Assembly (NCBI GenBank): GCA_934654805.1
Contig: CAKUGW010000091.1
Coordinates: 1 to 12,806, forward strand
DNA length: 12,806 nt
Origin: an uncultured Kiritimatiellota bacterium
GTDB taxonomy: Bacteria; Verrucomicrobiota; Kiritimatiellia; RFP12; UBA1067
Reading direction: 5' to 3'
Shown here: piece after piece, positions 5,935 to 12,806 of the stretch
How positions within the stretch are numbered: the stretch's first letter is position 1
How the letters are laid out: each line of letters starts with the position of its first letter
Program-made: the position numbers and the translations under genes
Notes under the pieces: generated by a model
Databases searched by the model: none
Seen by the model: only the letters and a program-made list of their open reading frames with translations
Told to the model about the DNA's origin: nothing

Positions 5935-8096
5935 TCCAGTCGGTACGTCGGACTGTGCGTGACGTCGTGATTGTGCTGATTGACGTAAAACGTGTCGAAC
6001 GTCGTCTCGCCGCCCGTCTGACGGATGTCCTCGGCCATGAGGAAGCCTCCCGGACCGCAAAAGAGCCGCGTGGCGTCGAGCCTGGCGCCCTCGACGATCT
6101 CGAACGCCGAATGGACGGCCGTTTCGTATGTCCACAGCGAGAAGAAGTTATAGGCCGCGCTGTCGGCGCTCGGCACCAGCGATTCCGTGCCCGAATAGAC
6201 GACTTTTCCGTCGATGGCAAACGGCGCATAGCTTCCGTTGGCGCCGGGATAGGACTTCTTGAACGCAACCGTGCCGCCGCCGACAAGCCCCTGCGACCAC
6301 GTGGTGCCGACACGCACGTCCATGTCGAACGCCAGCGTGCAGTCCTCGGCGACGACCACGGCTGCGACGAGCTGCTCTTCCTGAAAGACGATTCGCCCGT
6401 CGCCCGCCACCGTCACGGGCTGTCGTGCGGCGTTCGGCAGCACGACAAGGGCGCCGACCGTCGTCTCGTCCGCTGGCATCGTCACCGTCCTCGCGGCGGA
6501 AACGTCGCTGTAGGCGCACGTCGCGTCGTCGTCCGCCCAGTTCGCCGCATCGGTCCAGCTCGTGCCGTCGCCCGCGCCCGTCCACACGCGTGGCACGAGA
6601 ATTGACGAGACATCATGCCCGCTCTCGAACCAGTCCGCATTTTCGGCGGTCGCGCGAAAACGACCGCGTCCCTTTTCGACGCCCGCCACCGTCAGGCGAT
6701 GGGCGACCAGGACATTGCGCGTGGGCATCTCGATCTTTCCGTCTTCCTCGACCGCGAGATCGAGCGGCGCCTGGACGCGTACCGACGTGTCCGCCAGACG
6801 GAAAGAAGCCCCTGCGCCAACCGTCAGCTTCATCGGCCGCATCGCCCCGCCGTCCGGCGCAAAGAGGACCGTGTGCGACGGCAGCGTCAGGCGGACGCCT
6901 TCGCCGCGAACGGCCAAGTTCAGGCCGTAGGTGCAGACATGATGTCCGAAGTCGATTTTCGCCGTTCCATCATAGGCCAGCGTCGCGCCAGCCTGGACAA
7001 GGTTGCGCGAAAAGTTCCAGCTGAGCGTGCCATTCGCCGACGCCAGCACGAACTCGCCCGCGCCAAAGGTGAGGCCGGGATGGTCGCAGGGCGTGAATGC
7101 GGACGGATAGACAAAGCGTCCGCCGCTGACAAGCAGCCGCAGGCCATCGCCGAACCACAGGACGTCGGACGGACTGGACGAGCCATTCGTCAGCGTCAGC
7201 GTACCGCCTTGAAGTTCGCCCGCAAACGCGACATTCGACTTTCCGAACCGCAAGGTCTTGACCGTCGCCATTCCGTCGGTCTGGACAAAACGCGCCGACT
7301 GGTTTCCTCCCACGAAGAAGGTGCCGCCGACCGTCAGCTCGCCGCCCTCCAGCCGATAGGCGTGTCCGGCATGTTCCGGCGTTTCATCAGGCCAGATGTC
7401 GCCGCTCAAATTCAAGTCCTGCGCAATCGAGACATGCGCGTTTCCGCTTTGTGAAAACGCGACCGCAGGGGCCGCCGTGGAACTCGCGCCCGCGAAGACC
7501 GAATGAAACGACACGACGGCGTCATCGGCAAACCGCACGGGCGCTTCGGACGCATAGCCTCTGTAGAAGATGCCGAAATACGCCTTCGTCGCCGGCGCCT
7601 TGACGGTGGCCGCCCCCTCGAAGGAGCAAAGCCCCGTCCCCGTCACGTAGAAGGCGCCTCCGTCAATCGTCAATGCGTCGCGAAAATGCAGTTCGCAGCC
7701 CGCCTCGACCTGCACGTCGCTTCGCGTCGTCGTCGCGAAATGCATCGGCGCCGCACAGGAAAGTTTCGCATTCTCCGAAACGCGCAACCCGATGCGCGCG
7801 GCAGTTGTCGTGTTGTTCATCGTCAGGCTCCCGGCCTCCATCGCCGAGACGGCGACCGTCGCACCCGCCTTCACGTCGAGATACTGCAGCGTCACGGACG
7901 CATTGAGCTGCACGTCCGCCGAAGACCTGAAAACCGCCGTGTCATCGTCTCCGTTCGGATAGCCCGCCGAGACGCCCCAGTTCGCCGGCGTCGTCCACAA
8001 GCCTCCGTCATTTCCGCCGCCCGTCCAGGTGTAGGTCGTGGCATGCAGCGTGGCGCAGAGCCCCAGCATTCCCATCAGGATCTTTTCCTTTGTCAT
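5919..8096 (-). CDS. N-terminal part of giant secreted beta-rich protein, broken by a frameshift
   Basis: ATG at 8096 has AAAGGA 8 nt upstream and overlaps the stop of the symporter-esterase gene by 4 nt. Residues 1-19 are a signal peptide (MTKEKILMGMLGLCATLHA). A module motif W-T-G-G-G-N-D-G-G-L-W-T-T-P-A-N-W follows at 24-40, and a second copy, WTGAGDGTSWTDAANW, is at about 505-520. Between and after them are repeated short beta strands of the autotransporter-passenger or parallel-beta-helix kind, typical of large surface proteins in Kiritimatiellae and related PVC bacteria. The frame ends prematurely at 5919, just after a run of nine G; adding one G would join it to the frame 5934-3877 and give a protein of about 1406 residues. 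A surface adhesin or glycan-binding role is inferred; no enzyme motif is seen. Confidence 0.75.
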   Translation of the reverse strand: MTKEKILMGMLGLCATLHATTYTWTGGGNDGGLWTTPANWGVSAGYPNGDDDTAVFRSSADVQLNASVTLQYLDVKAGATVAVSAMEAGSLTMNNTTTAARIGLRVSENAKLSCAAPMHFATTTRSDVQVEAGCELHFRDALTIDGGAFYVTGTGLCSFEGAATVKAPATKAYFGIFYRGYASEAPVRFADDAVVSFHSVFAGASSTAAPAVAFSQSGNAHVSIAQDLNLSGDIWPDETPEHAGHAYRLEGGELTVGGTFFVGGNQSARFVQTDGMATVKTLRFGKSNVAFAGELQGGTLTLTNGSSSPSDVLWFGDGLRLLVSGGRFVYPSAFTPCDHPGLTFGAGEFVLASANGTLSWNFSRNLVQAGATLAYDGTAKIDFGHHVCTYGLNLAVRGEGVRLTLPSHTVLFAPDGGAMRPMKLTVGAGASFRLADTSVRVQAPLDLAVEEDGKIEMPTRNVLVAHRLTVAGVEKGRGRFRATAENADWFESGHDVSSILVPRVWTGAGDGTSWTDAANWADDDATCAYSDVSAARTVTMPADETTVGALVVLPNAARQPVTVAGDGRIVFQEEQLVAAVVVAEDCTLAFDMDVRVGTTWSQGLVGGGTVAFKKSYPGANGSYAPFAIDGKVVYSGTESLVPSADSAAYNFFSLWTYETAVHSAFEIVEGARLDATRLFCGPGGFLMAEDIRQTGGETTFDTFYVNQHNHDVTHSPTYRLEGGGA
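5926..5934 (-). repeat. G9 homopolymer tract at the frameshift
   Basis: Nine consecutive C on the plus strand (G on the coding strand) separate two reading frames that together make one protein. Ten G, or seven, would restore the frame. The tract could be a slippage-prone contingency site, a fixed mutation, or a homopolymer error. Confidence 0.9.
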
Positions 8097-10492
8097 GGTC
8101 TTGTTCCTTTCTTTTCTGTTGATGTGTACCGTCCAACGGCTTTCAGCGCCAGTTCGGCGAACGGAACCTTGTCGCGCGGGTGCACGTCATGCGCCTCGCC
8201 CAGACCCGCCGCGAGCGTGTCAAGGTAGATCGCCCCCGTTTCCGCGCAGACCTTCCGCTGCGCCGCGCGGTACGGCGCCCACGGACGGTTCGCGATGTAC
8301 GGCAGCCCGAACATCACGAAGGGAATCGTCCGCGCGCCCCGAAGATCCTCGACGGCCGCCCGAAGCGTCTCAAGAAGGTATTCGTCCGGCAGGGCCGTGT
8401 CCGGCGAGGTCGTGGCGTTGGACTCGCCCTGGTACCAGAGGATACCCGCGAGCGGCAGGCCCTTCACGCGCGCGATTCCCGCCCGGTGCATCGCGCCGAC
8501 CGCCCACCAGCGCCCTTCTCGCTCGTTCGCGCGGCGGGCCGGGTATTCCGCCTTGCACCAGAGGCAGGGGAAGTCGTCGTTCCTGTCCAGCGCGTTCGGG
8601 TTCGCGGCGATGCGGGCAAGCCGCGGATAGTTCGCCATCGTCTCGGACGACAGGAACGACTCCGTCGGCGCGCCCCCGGCCGCAACCTGCACGAGCGCGA
8701 CCGCCTTCCCGGTCTCGGCCGCCCGGCGCGTCGCGAACGAGACGGCCAGCGCGCTCGCGTCGGCCGCGTTCGCCGCCGTCAGCCGCCGCCACCGGTCGTC
8801 GCGGAAGTCCCAGTGCCAGACGCGGGCCTCGTCCAGCCGCCGCGCCTCGGCCTCGGCACGCGCCGCCTTCCGAAGCGGCCATTCCATGTTGGACTGCCCG
8901 GCGCAGAGCCAAACCTCGCCGTCGGACGGGAAGTCGGCCGGGAGCGCGAGCGGCGACGCGGCAGCCGTCGGCGACGCGGTGCCCCCCAGCGCGCAACACA
9001 GGCCCAGCAGACAAAGGATCATGCGTTTCGCCGGATCTCGCCCTTCCGGCAGGAGTGCACTCGCGAGCGGCGCGACGACGAGGCACGCGACGATGCCGAA
9101 GAACCCGTAGAGCAGGAGGTGCGGCTTGTGCGCGAACGGGACCAGATCAAGCGCGAAGCAGACGACGTAGTTGGCGACAAGACCGGCGAACGCGCCGCGC
9201 CCGTTCACGAACGGCAGGAAGCGCCCCATCAGGAACAGGCACGCGAGCCCGCCGGTCAGCACGCCAAGGAACTTGAGGAACTGGTCGTAGACCGATCCGA
9301 TGTCCATGTTCGCGAGGACGAGCGCGAACGCCCCGCCGAGGAGCCCGACGACGACAGTCGAGACCTTGCCGACCAGCAGCGCGCGCGACTCGGCACGGGC
9401 CCTGTCGCAGCGAGGCGCGACCAGCCTCCTGTAGAAGTCGGTCGTGAAGGCCGTCGCCGCCGAGTTGAGGTTCGCCGACAGGGTGCTCATCGTCGCCGCC
9501 GCGACGGCCGCGAGGACGAGGCCCGAGAAGCCGACCGGCAGCTCGTTCGCGATGAACCACGGGAAGATCTGGTCCTGCTTCGCGAGCGTCGGGATCCTGT
9601 CCGCGTGCGACTGGTAGAACGTCCAGAGCGCGACGCCGAGCGTGAAGAAGACGAAGCAGTTGACGAACGACAGGACGCCGTTGAGCCTGATGGACTTCGC
9701 CGCCGCGGCCTCGTCCCTGCACGTCATGTACCGCTGCACGACGCACTGGTCGGACGTGTACGACGCGAGGTTCTCGACGAGCCCGCCGACAACCGCCACC
9801 CAGAGGACTGGCTGCGCCCAGTCCCAGCCGAAGTCCATCATCTTGAACTTGCCCGCCGCAAGCCCTCTCGAGAGGAAGCCCGCGAAGCCGCCGTCCGTCC
9901 CGCAGACGAGATAGGCGTAGATCGCGACCGTCGAGCCGATCAGGATCACGCTCTGCACGAAGTCGCTCCAGACGACCGCCTCGACGCCGCCCATCGTGCA
10001 GTAGAGGATCGTCACGGCCGTGACGGCGACGATCGCGAGGTTGACGTCCATCCCCGTCACGGCGGCGATCGCCACGGCCGGCAGGTACGCGACGACGGCC
10101 GTGCGGGCGATCATGAAGAGGATGAACGCCGCCGACGCGAAGAGCCGGCAGCCGAGATTGAACCGGACCTCCAGGTACTCGTAGGCGCTCGTCAGGTTCA
10201 GCCTGCGGAAGAACGGCAGGTAATGCCGGATGACGACCGGCACGAGCAAGAGGATGCCGAACGTCTTGAAGAAGTAGCGGCAGTCCGAATGGTACGTGAG
10301 CGCCGGAATCGACAGAAACGTGATGGACGAGAAGAGCGTGGCGTAGATGGAAAGGGAAACCGCCCACCACGGCAGGCGCCCGCCGCCGCGAAAGTAGTCG
10401 TCCGCCGACCTGTTGCGGCGCATGAACCACACGCCCACGCCGACCATGGCGAGAAGATAGGCGAGAATGATCGTGGCGTCGATTCCGTTCAC
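8093..10492 (-). CDS. Fused sodium:solute symporter and sialate O-acetylesterase
   Basis: A 799-residue protein from GTG at 10492, with GGAGG 5 nt upstream and a 4-nt GTGA overlap with the epimerase stop. Residues 1-490 form an SSS-family symporter with about 13 membrane segments. It shows T-S-A-Y-E-Y-L-E-V-R-F (101-111), G-G-V-E-A-V-V-W-S-D-F-V-Q (168-180), S-D-Q-C-V-V-Q-R-Y (247-255) and the sodium-site helix A-T-M-S-T-L-S-A-N-L-N-S (333-344), as in sialic acid and sugar transporters. After basic P-E-G-R-D-P-A-K-R, residues 491-515 look like a signal peptide (MILCLLGLCCALGG..). Residues 516-799 are an SGNH/SASA esterase: G-Q-S-N-M-E-W with nucleophile S534, W-Y-Q-G-E-S-N (686-692), and D769/H771 in D-V-H-P. 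There is no stop or frameshift between the parts. With 13 segments the linker would start in the cytoplasm, so the extra hydrophobic stretch should place the esterase in the periplasm. Expected role: deacetylate and import sialic acid. Confidence 0.85.
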   Translation of the reverse strand: MNGIDATIILAYLLAMVGVGVWFMRRNRSADDYFRGGGRLPWWAVSLSIYATLFSSITFLSIPALTYHSDCRYFFKTFGILLLVPVVIRHYLPFFRRLNLTSAYEYLEVRFNLGCRLFASAAFILFMIARTAVVAYLPAVAIAAVTGMDVNLAIVAVTAVTILYCTMGGVEAVVWSDFVQSVILIGSTVAIYAYLVCGTDGGFAGFLSRGLAAGKFKMMDFGWDWAQPVLWVAVVGGLVENLASYTSDQCVVQRYMTCRDEAAAAKSIRLNGVLSFVNCFVFFTLGVALWTFYQSHADRIPTLAKQDQIFPWFIANELPVGFSGLVLAAVAAATMSTLSANLNSAATAFTTDFYRRLVAPRCDRARAESRALLVGKVSTVVVGLLGGAFALVLANMDIGSVYDQFLKFLGVLTGGLACLFLMGRFLPFVNGRGAFAGLVANYVVCFALDLVPFAHKPHLLLYGFFGIVACLVVAPLASALLPEGRDPAKRMILCLLGLCCALGGTASPTAAASPLALPADFPSDGEVWLCAGQSNMEWPLRKAARAEAEARRLDEARVWHWDFRDDRWRRLTAANAADASALAVSFATRRAAETGKAVALVQVAAGGAPTESFLSSETMANYPRLARIAANPNALDRNDDFPCLWCKAEYPARRANEREGRWWAVGAMHRAGIARVKGLPLAGILWYQGESNATTSPDTALPDEYLLETLRAAVEDLRGARTIPFVMFGLPYIANRPWAPYRAAQRKVCAETGAIYLDTLAAGLGEAHDVHPRDKVPFAELALKAVGRYTSTEKKGTRP

Positions 10493-11670
10493 GTGACCCT
10501 CCCGGCGAGTTCGACTGATTTCGTCATCATGCGCGGAATGTGGAACGGACCCTTGAAGAGGTTGCCCTTCGCCGGCTGGGCGAGCGTGCCGTCGCGGTGC
10601 AGGTAGCCGTACCACTCCCCGTGCCTCTTGTCGGGGAAGCGCGCATACGTCCATTCGCGCACCCTCTTGTGCCAGTTCAGCCACTTGGCCTTCTTCGTCA
10701 GGGTCCAGGCGTACTGCGCCGCGATGAGCGCCTCGCACTGCGGCCACCAGAACTTCATGTCCTGCTCGTAACACTGCGGCGGAAAGTTGCGGCAGTCACG
10801 GAAGCTGATGATGCCGCCATGCTTCCTGTCCCACCCCCACGCGAGCGACCAGTCAAGGATCGTCAGCGCAAGCGACAGCAGTTCCGCGTCATCCGTCTTT
10901 TCGGCGACCTCCATCAGGAACCAGCTCGTCTCGATGGCATGGCCGGGATTGATCGTCCGCCCGATCATCGTGTCGATGAACTCGCCGTGCGGCCCGACCG
11001 TCTCCAGCAGGGCCTTGAACTCGGGGTGGACGAAGTTTTCACGCAGAAGCCGCACCGATTCGGCAATCTGCCCGTCGAGGATCGGGTCGTCGCAGACGTC
11101 CTTCAGCCGCAGTGCGACATTGATGAGGATCATCGTCAGCGAATGGCCCTGCGCCTGAAAGGACGGTTCGAACTTCGGCGGCGTCATCGCCGGATCGCAC
11201 ATGAACGCGCGGATGCGCCGAAAGAGCGCGAGAGCCTTGGCCGCATAGCCCTCCGAGCCCGTCGCCTTCGCGTATTCGCTCATCGCGATCGCCGCGAAGC
11301 ACTCGCTGAAGACGTAGCGTCGCCTGCGGAGCGGCGTGCCGTCCGCCGTCAGCGAGAAATAGGCGCGTCCGTGCGCGTCGAAGAGATGCGCCTCGATGAA
11401 GTCGAGCGCCGACTTCGCGGCTTTCAGCCAAATGCGGTTCCGTTCGACGGTGTTGTAGGCGTAGGAACAGGCAAACGCGAAGCGTCCCTGAAACCAGCCG
11501 CTCTTGGTCGAGTCCATGAGCGTGCCGTCGCGATCGACGCACGTGTAGACGCCGCCATGCCTCCGGTCCCAGCCGTGCCTGAGCCAGAACGGCAGGATGT
11601 CGCCCGTCAGGTCCTCGCGGCACCTTTCCGCCCATTCGGCCCAATAGGCTTTCGCTTGCTCACGCCTCAT
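10489..11670 (-). CDS. N-acylglucosamine 2-epimerase (AGE family, ManNAc to GlcNAc)
   Basis: A 393-residue cytoplasmic enzyme, close to the usual length of about 390-420. Its (alpha/alpha)6-barrel hallmarks run in order: G-W-F-Q-G-R-F (58-64), Q-G-H-S-L-T-M (174-180), N-P-G-H-A-I-E-T-S-W (241-250), F-W-W-P-Q-C-E-A-L (307-315), H-G-E-W-Y-G-Y-L-H-R-D-G (350-361) and K-G-P-F-H-I-P-R-M (373-381). R63, H244, E313 and H377 appear to correspond to the essential Arg, His, Glu and His of characterised AGE enzymes. It would interconvert ManNAc and GlcNAc, usually with ATP as an allosteric effector. Next to a sialic acid lyase it fits the lyase-epimerase-transporter route known from Bacteroides. Other members act on mannose or cellobiose, so specificity is inferred from context. 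ATG 11670 follows GAGGGGTGAG. The stop overlaps the symporter start by 4 nt. Confidence 0.88.
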   Translation of the reverse strand: MRREQAKAYWAEWAERCREDLTGDILPFWLRHGWDRRHGGVYTCVDRDGTLMDSTKSGWFQGRFAFACSYAYNTVERNRIWLKAAKSALDFIEAHLFDAHGRAYFSLTADGTPLRRRRYVFSECFAAIAMSEYAKATGSEGYAAKALALFRRIRAFMCDPAMTPPKFEPSFQAQGHSLTMILINVALRLKDVCDDPILDGQIAESVRLLRENFVHPEFKALLETVGPHGEFIDTMIGRTINPGHAIETSWFLMEVAEKTDDAELLSLALTILDWSLAWGWDRKHGGIISFRDCRNFPPQCYEQDMKFWWPQCEALIAAQYAWTLTKKAKWLNWHKRVREWTYARFPDKRHGEWYGYLHRDGTLAQPAKGNLFKGPFHIPRMMTKSVELAGRVT

Positions 11671-11685
11671 TCCTCACCCCTCAAC

Positions 11686-11709
11686 TCGATCATTCGACCA
11701 TCCGACCAT
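11686..11709. repeat. Three 8-bp tandem repeats between lyase and epimerase genes
   Basis: Minus strand reads ATGGTCGG, ATGGTCGA, ATGATCGA in succession. They fill nearly half of the 58-nt spacer, the largest gap inside the operon. Function unknown; possibly a dispersed intergenic repeat. Confidence 0.5.
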
Positions 11710-11728
11710 TTCAATCCCTCCCCCGCCC

Positions 11729-12625
11729 TTACCGATACCCGATCTCCTTGAGACGGCGGACGCAATCGGCCTTCTCCGCCGCCGTCAGCGGCCTGCAGGG
11801 CAACCGCACGTCGCCCATGTCAAGCCCGTGCACCGCCATCATCGCCTTGCCGCCCGCGACGCCGCCATATTGCACGAGGATGTCCACGATGTCGCAGACC
11901 TTGCGCATGCCCGCCGTCGCCCGCGCAATATCGCCCTTCAGCACGGCTTCGCGGATCTTGCGGTAAAGCGGCGCGGCATAGTTGTAGGTCGAGCCGATGG
12001 CGCTCTTCGCGCCCATCGCGACGGCGCCCGCATACCACTCGTCGATGCCCCAGGTGATGTCGTACTGGCCGCCGCACGCCCGGAGACAGCGCGCGTACAT
12101 GTAGAGGTCGGGATAGTTGAACTTGATGCCCGCGAGGTTCGGGATCTTTCCGTCGGCCTTTTCGAGAAACGCCTCCATGTCAAAGGCGATGCCGCTCATG
12201 CCCGTGTGATAGTAGTAGAACGGCAGCTTGCGGCACCCCTCCAGCGCGGCGTTGAGGTAGTCGACCAGAGCCTCAAGCGAACCGGGCCTGAAATAGTTCG
12301 CCGGCACGACCGAGACGGCGTCCATGCCGCAGGCCGCCGCGTGCGCGCCCAGTTCCTGGGCGTCGGGGAGCGCGAGCGCGCCCGTGTGGGCGATGAGGAA
12401 GAGCTTTCCCTTCGCCGTCCGCGCCCAAGCGTCGAACAGGGCCTTGCGCTCCGCGACCGAGCAGGAGATCCCCTCGCCCGTCGTGCCCGACACGTAGACG
12501 CCCGTCACGCCCTGCTTCAGCAGCAGCGCAGCCTGGCGCGGCACCAAGTCCACGTTGACGGAGCCGTCCGCCCGGAACGGCGTATGCGCCGCCGCAATCA
12601 GTCCTTCAAGTTTCTTCGTCTTCAC
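11729..12625 (-). CDS. nanA: N-acetylneuraminate lyase-type aldolase (DapA/NanA superfamily)
   Basis: A 298-residue class I aldolase, the usual length for the superfamily, expected to split N-acetylneuraminate into ManNAc and pyruvate in the cytoplasm. The pyruvate-binding motif G-T-T-G-E-G is at residues 47-52, tyrosines stand at 137-139 before H-T-G-M-S-G, and the Schiff-base lysine is K168 in L-A-G-I-K-F. G-T-T-G-E-G followed by S-V-A-E-R, and Y-Y-Y-H rather than V-Y-N, resemble the eukaryotic-type lyase (NPL) more than E. coli NanA. I chose GTG 12625 because AGGA lies 9 nt upstream; a TTG at 12634 would abut that site. DapA-family enzymes vary in substrate (dihydrodipicolinate, keto-deoxy-sugar acids), but the AGE, symporter and sialate esterase next door make sialic acid the best reading. 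It is the first gene of the operon. Confidence 0.85.
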   Translation of the reverse strand: MKTKKLEGLIAAAHTPFRADGSVNVDLVPRQAALLLKQGVTGVYVSGTTGEGISCSVAERKALFDAWARTAKGKLFLIAHTGALALPDAQELGAHAAACGMDAVSVVPANYFRPGSLEALVDYLNAALEGCRKLPFYYYHTGMSGIAFDMEAFLEKADGKIPNLAGIKFNYPDLYMYARCLRACGGQYDITWGIDEWYAGAVAMGAKSAIGSTYNYAAPLYRKIREAVLKGDIARATAGMRKVCDIVDILVQYGGVAGGKAMMAVHGLDMGDVRLPCRPLTAAEKADCVRRLKEIGYR

Positions 12626-12658
12626 GATCGTCAATCCTGTTCATTCTTGACGATGTGA

Positions 12659-12667
12659 AGTATAGCA
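12659..12667 (-). promoter_or_regulatory. Extended -10 promoter of the sialic acid operon
   Basis: Minus strand TGCTATACT: TGn at 12667-12665 and TATACT at 12664-12659. Transcription would start near 12652, about 27 nt before GTG 12625. The -35 region is poor, as expected for an activator-dependent or extended -10 promoter, and it contains GCGTTCGTAAAA (12684-12695, plus strand), which resembles the direct repeats at 180-222. A 10-bp palindrome GTGAAATCAC lies further up at 12704-12713. Confidence 0.55.
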
Positions 12668-12703
12668 GATCTTCGGAAGGAAAGCGTTCGTAAAACAACT
12701 TTA

Positions 12704-12713
12704 GTGAAATCAC
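12704..12713. promoter_or_regulatory. Perfect 10-bp palindrome upstream of the operon promoter
   Basis: GTGAAATCAC reads GTGA-TT-TCAC on the other strand. It sits about 40 bp upstream of the operon -10 and 14 bp beyond the stop of the previous gene. It could be a regulator site; it is too short, and lacks a T-run, to be a terminator. Confidence 0.3.
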
Positions 12714-12727
12714 GAAAGGCGGCGCCG

Positions 12728-12806
12728 CTACTTGCCGACGTTCAGCACCTTGAAGCCGATCTCGCGAAGCTGGGCCGCGTCCAGGCAGTTGCGCGTGTCG
12801 AAGACG
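12728..12806 (-). CDS. C-terminal end of a probable UDP-glucose/GDP-mannose dehydrogenase (partial)
   Basis: The last 25 codons and a TAG stop (12730-12728) are inside the window; the gene enters from the right edge. The peptide V-F-D-T-R-N-C-L-D-A-A-Q-L, then G-F-K-V-L-N-V-G-K, matches the typical end of the UDP-binding domain of UDP-glucose 6-dehydrogenases, where V-x-D-x-R-N is followed by a leucine-rich helix and a final G-F-x-Y-x-x-x-G strand. Such enzymes oxidise UDP-glucose to UDP-glucuronate or make related sugar-nucleotide acids for surface polysaccharides. Only the tail is visible, so the exact substrate cannot be told. It is separated from the sialic acid operon by about 100 bp containing that operon's promoter, so it is probably a different transcription unit. 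Confidence 0.6.
   Translation of the reverse strand, partial: VFDTRNCLDAAQLREIGFKVLNVGK

Noticed and set aside
2291..5970. Long plus-strand open frames (2291-3979 and 4105-5970)
   Set aside because: Both are Arg-rich shadows of the propeller and surface-protein genes, without ribosome sites or motifs.
5935..6135. Upstream part of the frame that encodes the C-terminal half of the surface protein
   Set aside because: Upstream of the G9 tract this frame is Arg- and His-rich and out of style, while the other frame carries the genuine beta-rich protein; the real join is at the tract.
8180..10606. An 808-codon open frame on the plus strand
   Set aside because: It lies exactly antisense to the symporter-esterase, is full of Arg, Asp and Glu with no hydrophobic pattern or recognisable motif, and is the usual shadow of a GC-rich gene.
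10493..10774. N-terminal extension of the symporter frame
   Set aside because: It overlaps the conserved end of the epimerase (K-G-P-F-H-I-P-R) and has no membrane or SSS features; the GTG at 10492 has a ribosome site and begins right before the first membrane segment.
12719..12728. GCGGCGCCGC palindrome after the dehydrogenase stop as a terminator
   Set aside because: It leaves almost no loop and is not followed by a T-run, only CTTTCG.
1..12806. CRISPR arrays, tRNA or rRNA genes, insertion sequences
   Set aside because: No regularly spaced long repeats, cloverleaf-like sequence, rRNA-like sequence, transposase motif or terminal inverted repeats were seen.

Overview
The window is a GC-rich, densely packed bacterial segment in which every supportable gene lies on the minus strand, so it is read from right to left. 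Two features suggest an uncultured member of the PVC group, probably a gut-type Kiritimatiellae/Lentisphaerae lineage. One is a very large secreted beta-strand-rich protein carrying W-T-G-x-G-x-x-x-x-W-x-x-x-x-N-W modules. The other is its mix of TolB-like and glycosidase-like secreted proteins. This placement comes from protein style only; no rRNA or marker gene is present.

Layout from right to left: the 3' end of a probable UDP-glucose dehydrogenase (12806-12728); a 100-bp intergenic region with an extended -10 promoter; then a run of six genes with almost no space between them. These are a sialic-acid-lyase-type aldolase (nanA-like, 12625-11729), an N-acylglucosamine 2-epimerase (AGE, 11670-10489), one ORF that fuses a sodium:solute symporter to a sialate O-acetylesterase domain (10492-8093), a giant secreted modular protein split by a frameshift at a run of nine G (8096-3877), a secreted TolB/PD40 propeller protein with a C-terminal lectin-like domain (3868-2360) and a secreted TIM-barrel glycosidase-like protein (2363-1221). 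Apart from the 58-nt gap between lyase and epimerase, the stop of one gene overlaps or nearly touches the start of the next, which indicates one translationally coupled operon. It is followed by an AraC-family regulator with its own promoter (1164-232). Beyond a leader region with direct repeats lies the first 21 codons of what looks like a second, paralogous AraC-type regulator (65-1).

Together the genes read as a sialoglycan scavenging locus. The secreted proteins would bind and attack host or dietary glycans, the esterase domain would remove O-acetyl groups from sialic acid, the symporter would import it, the lyase would cut it to ManNAc and pyruvate, and AGE would convert ManNAc directly to GlcNAc without the NanK/NanE kinase route. 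No recognisable GH33 sialidase, kinase or nagA/nagB is in the window.

Main points of interest: the symporter-esterase fusion, the G9 tract that breaks the giant surface protein (phase variation, decay or sequence error), a glycosidase-like protein of no recognised family in the operon, three extended -10 promoters, and a shared candidate operator motif.
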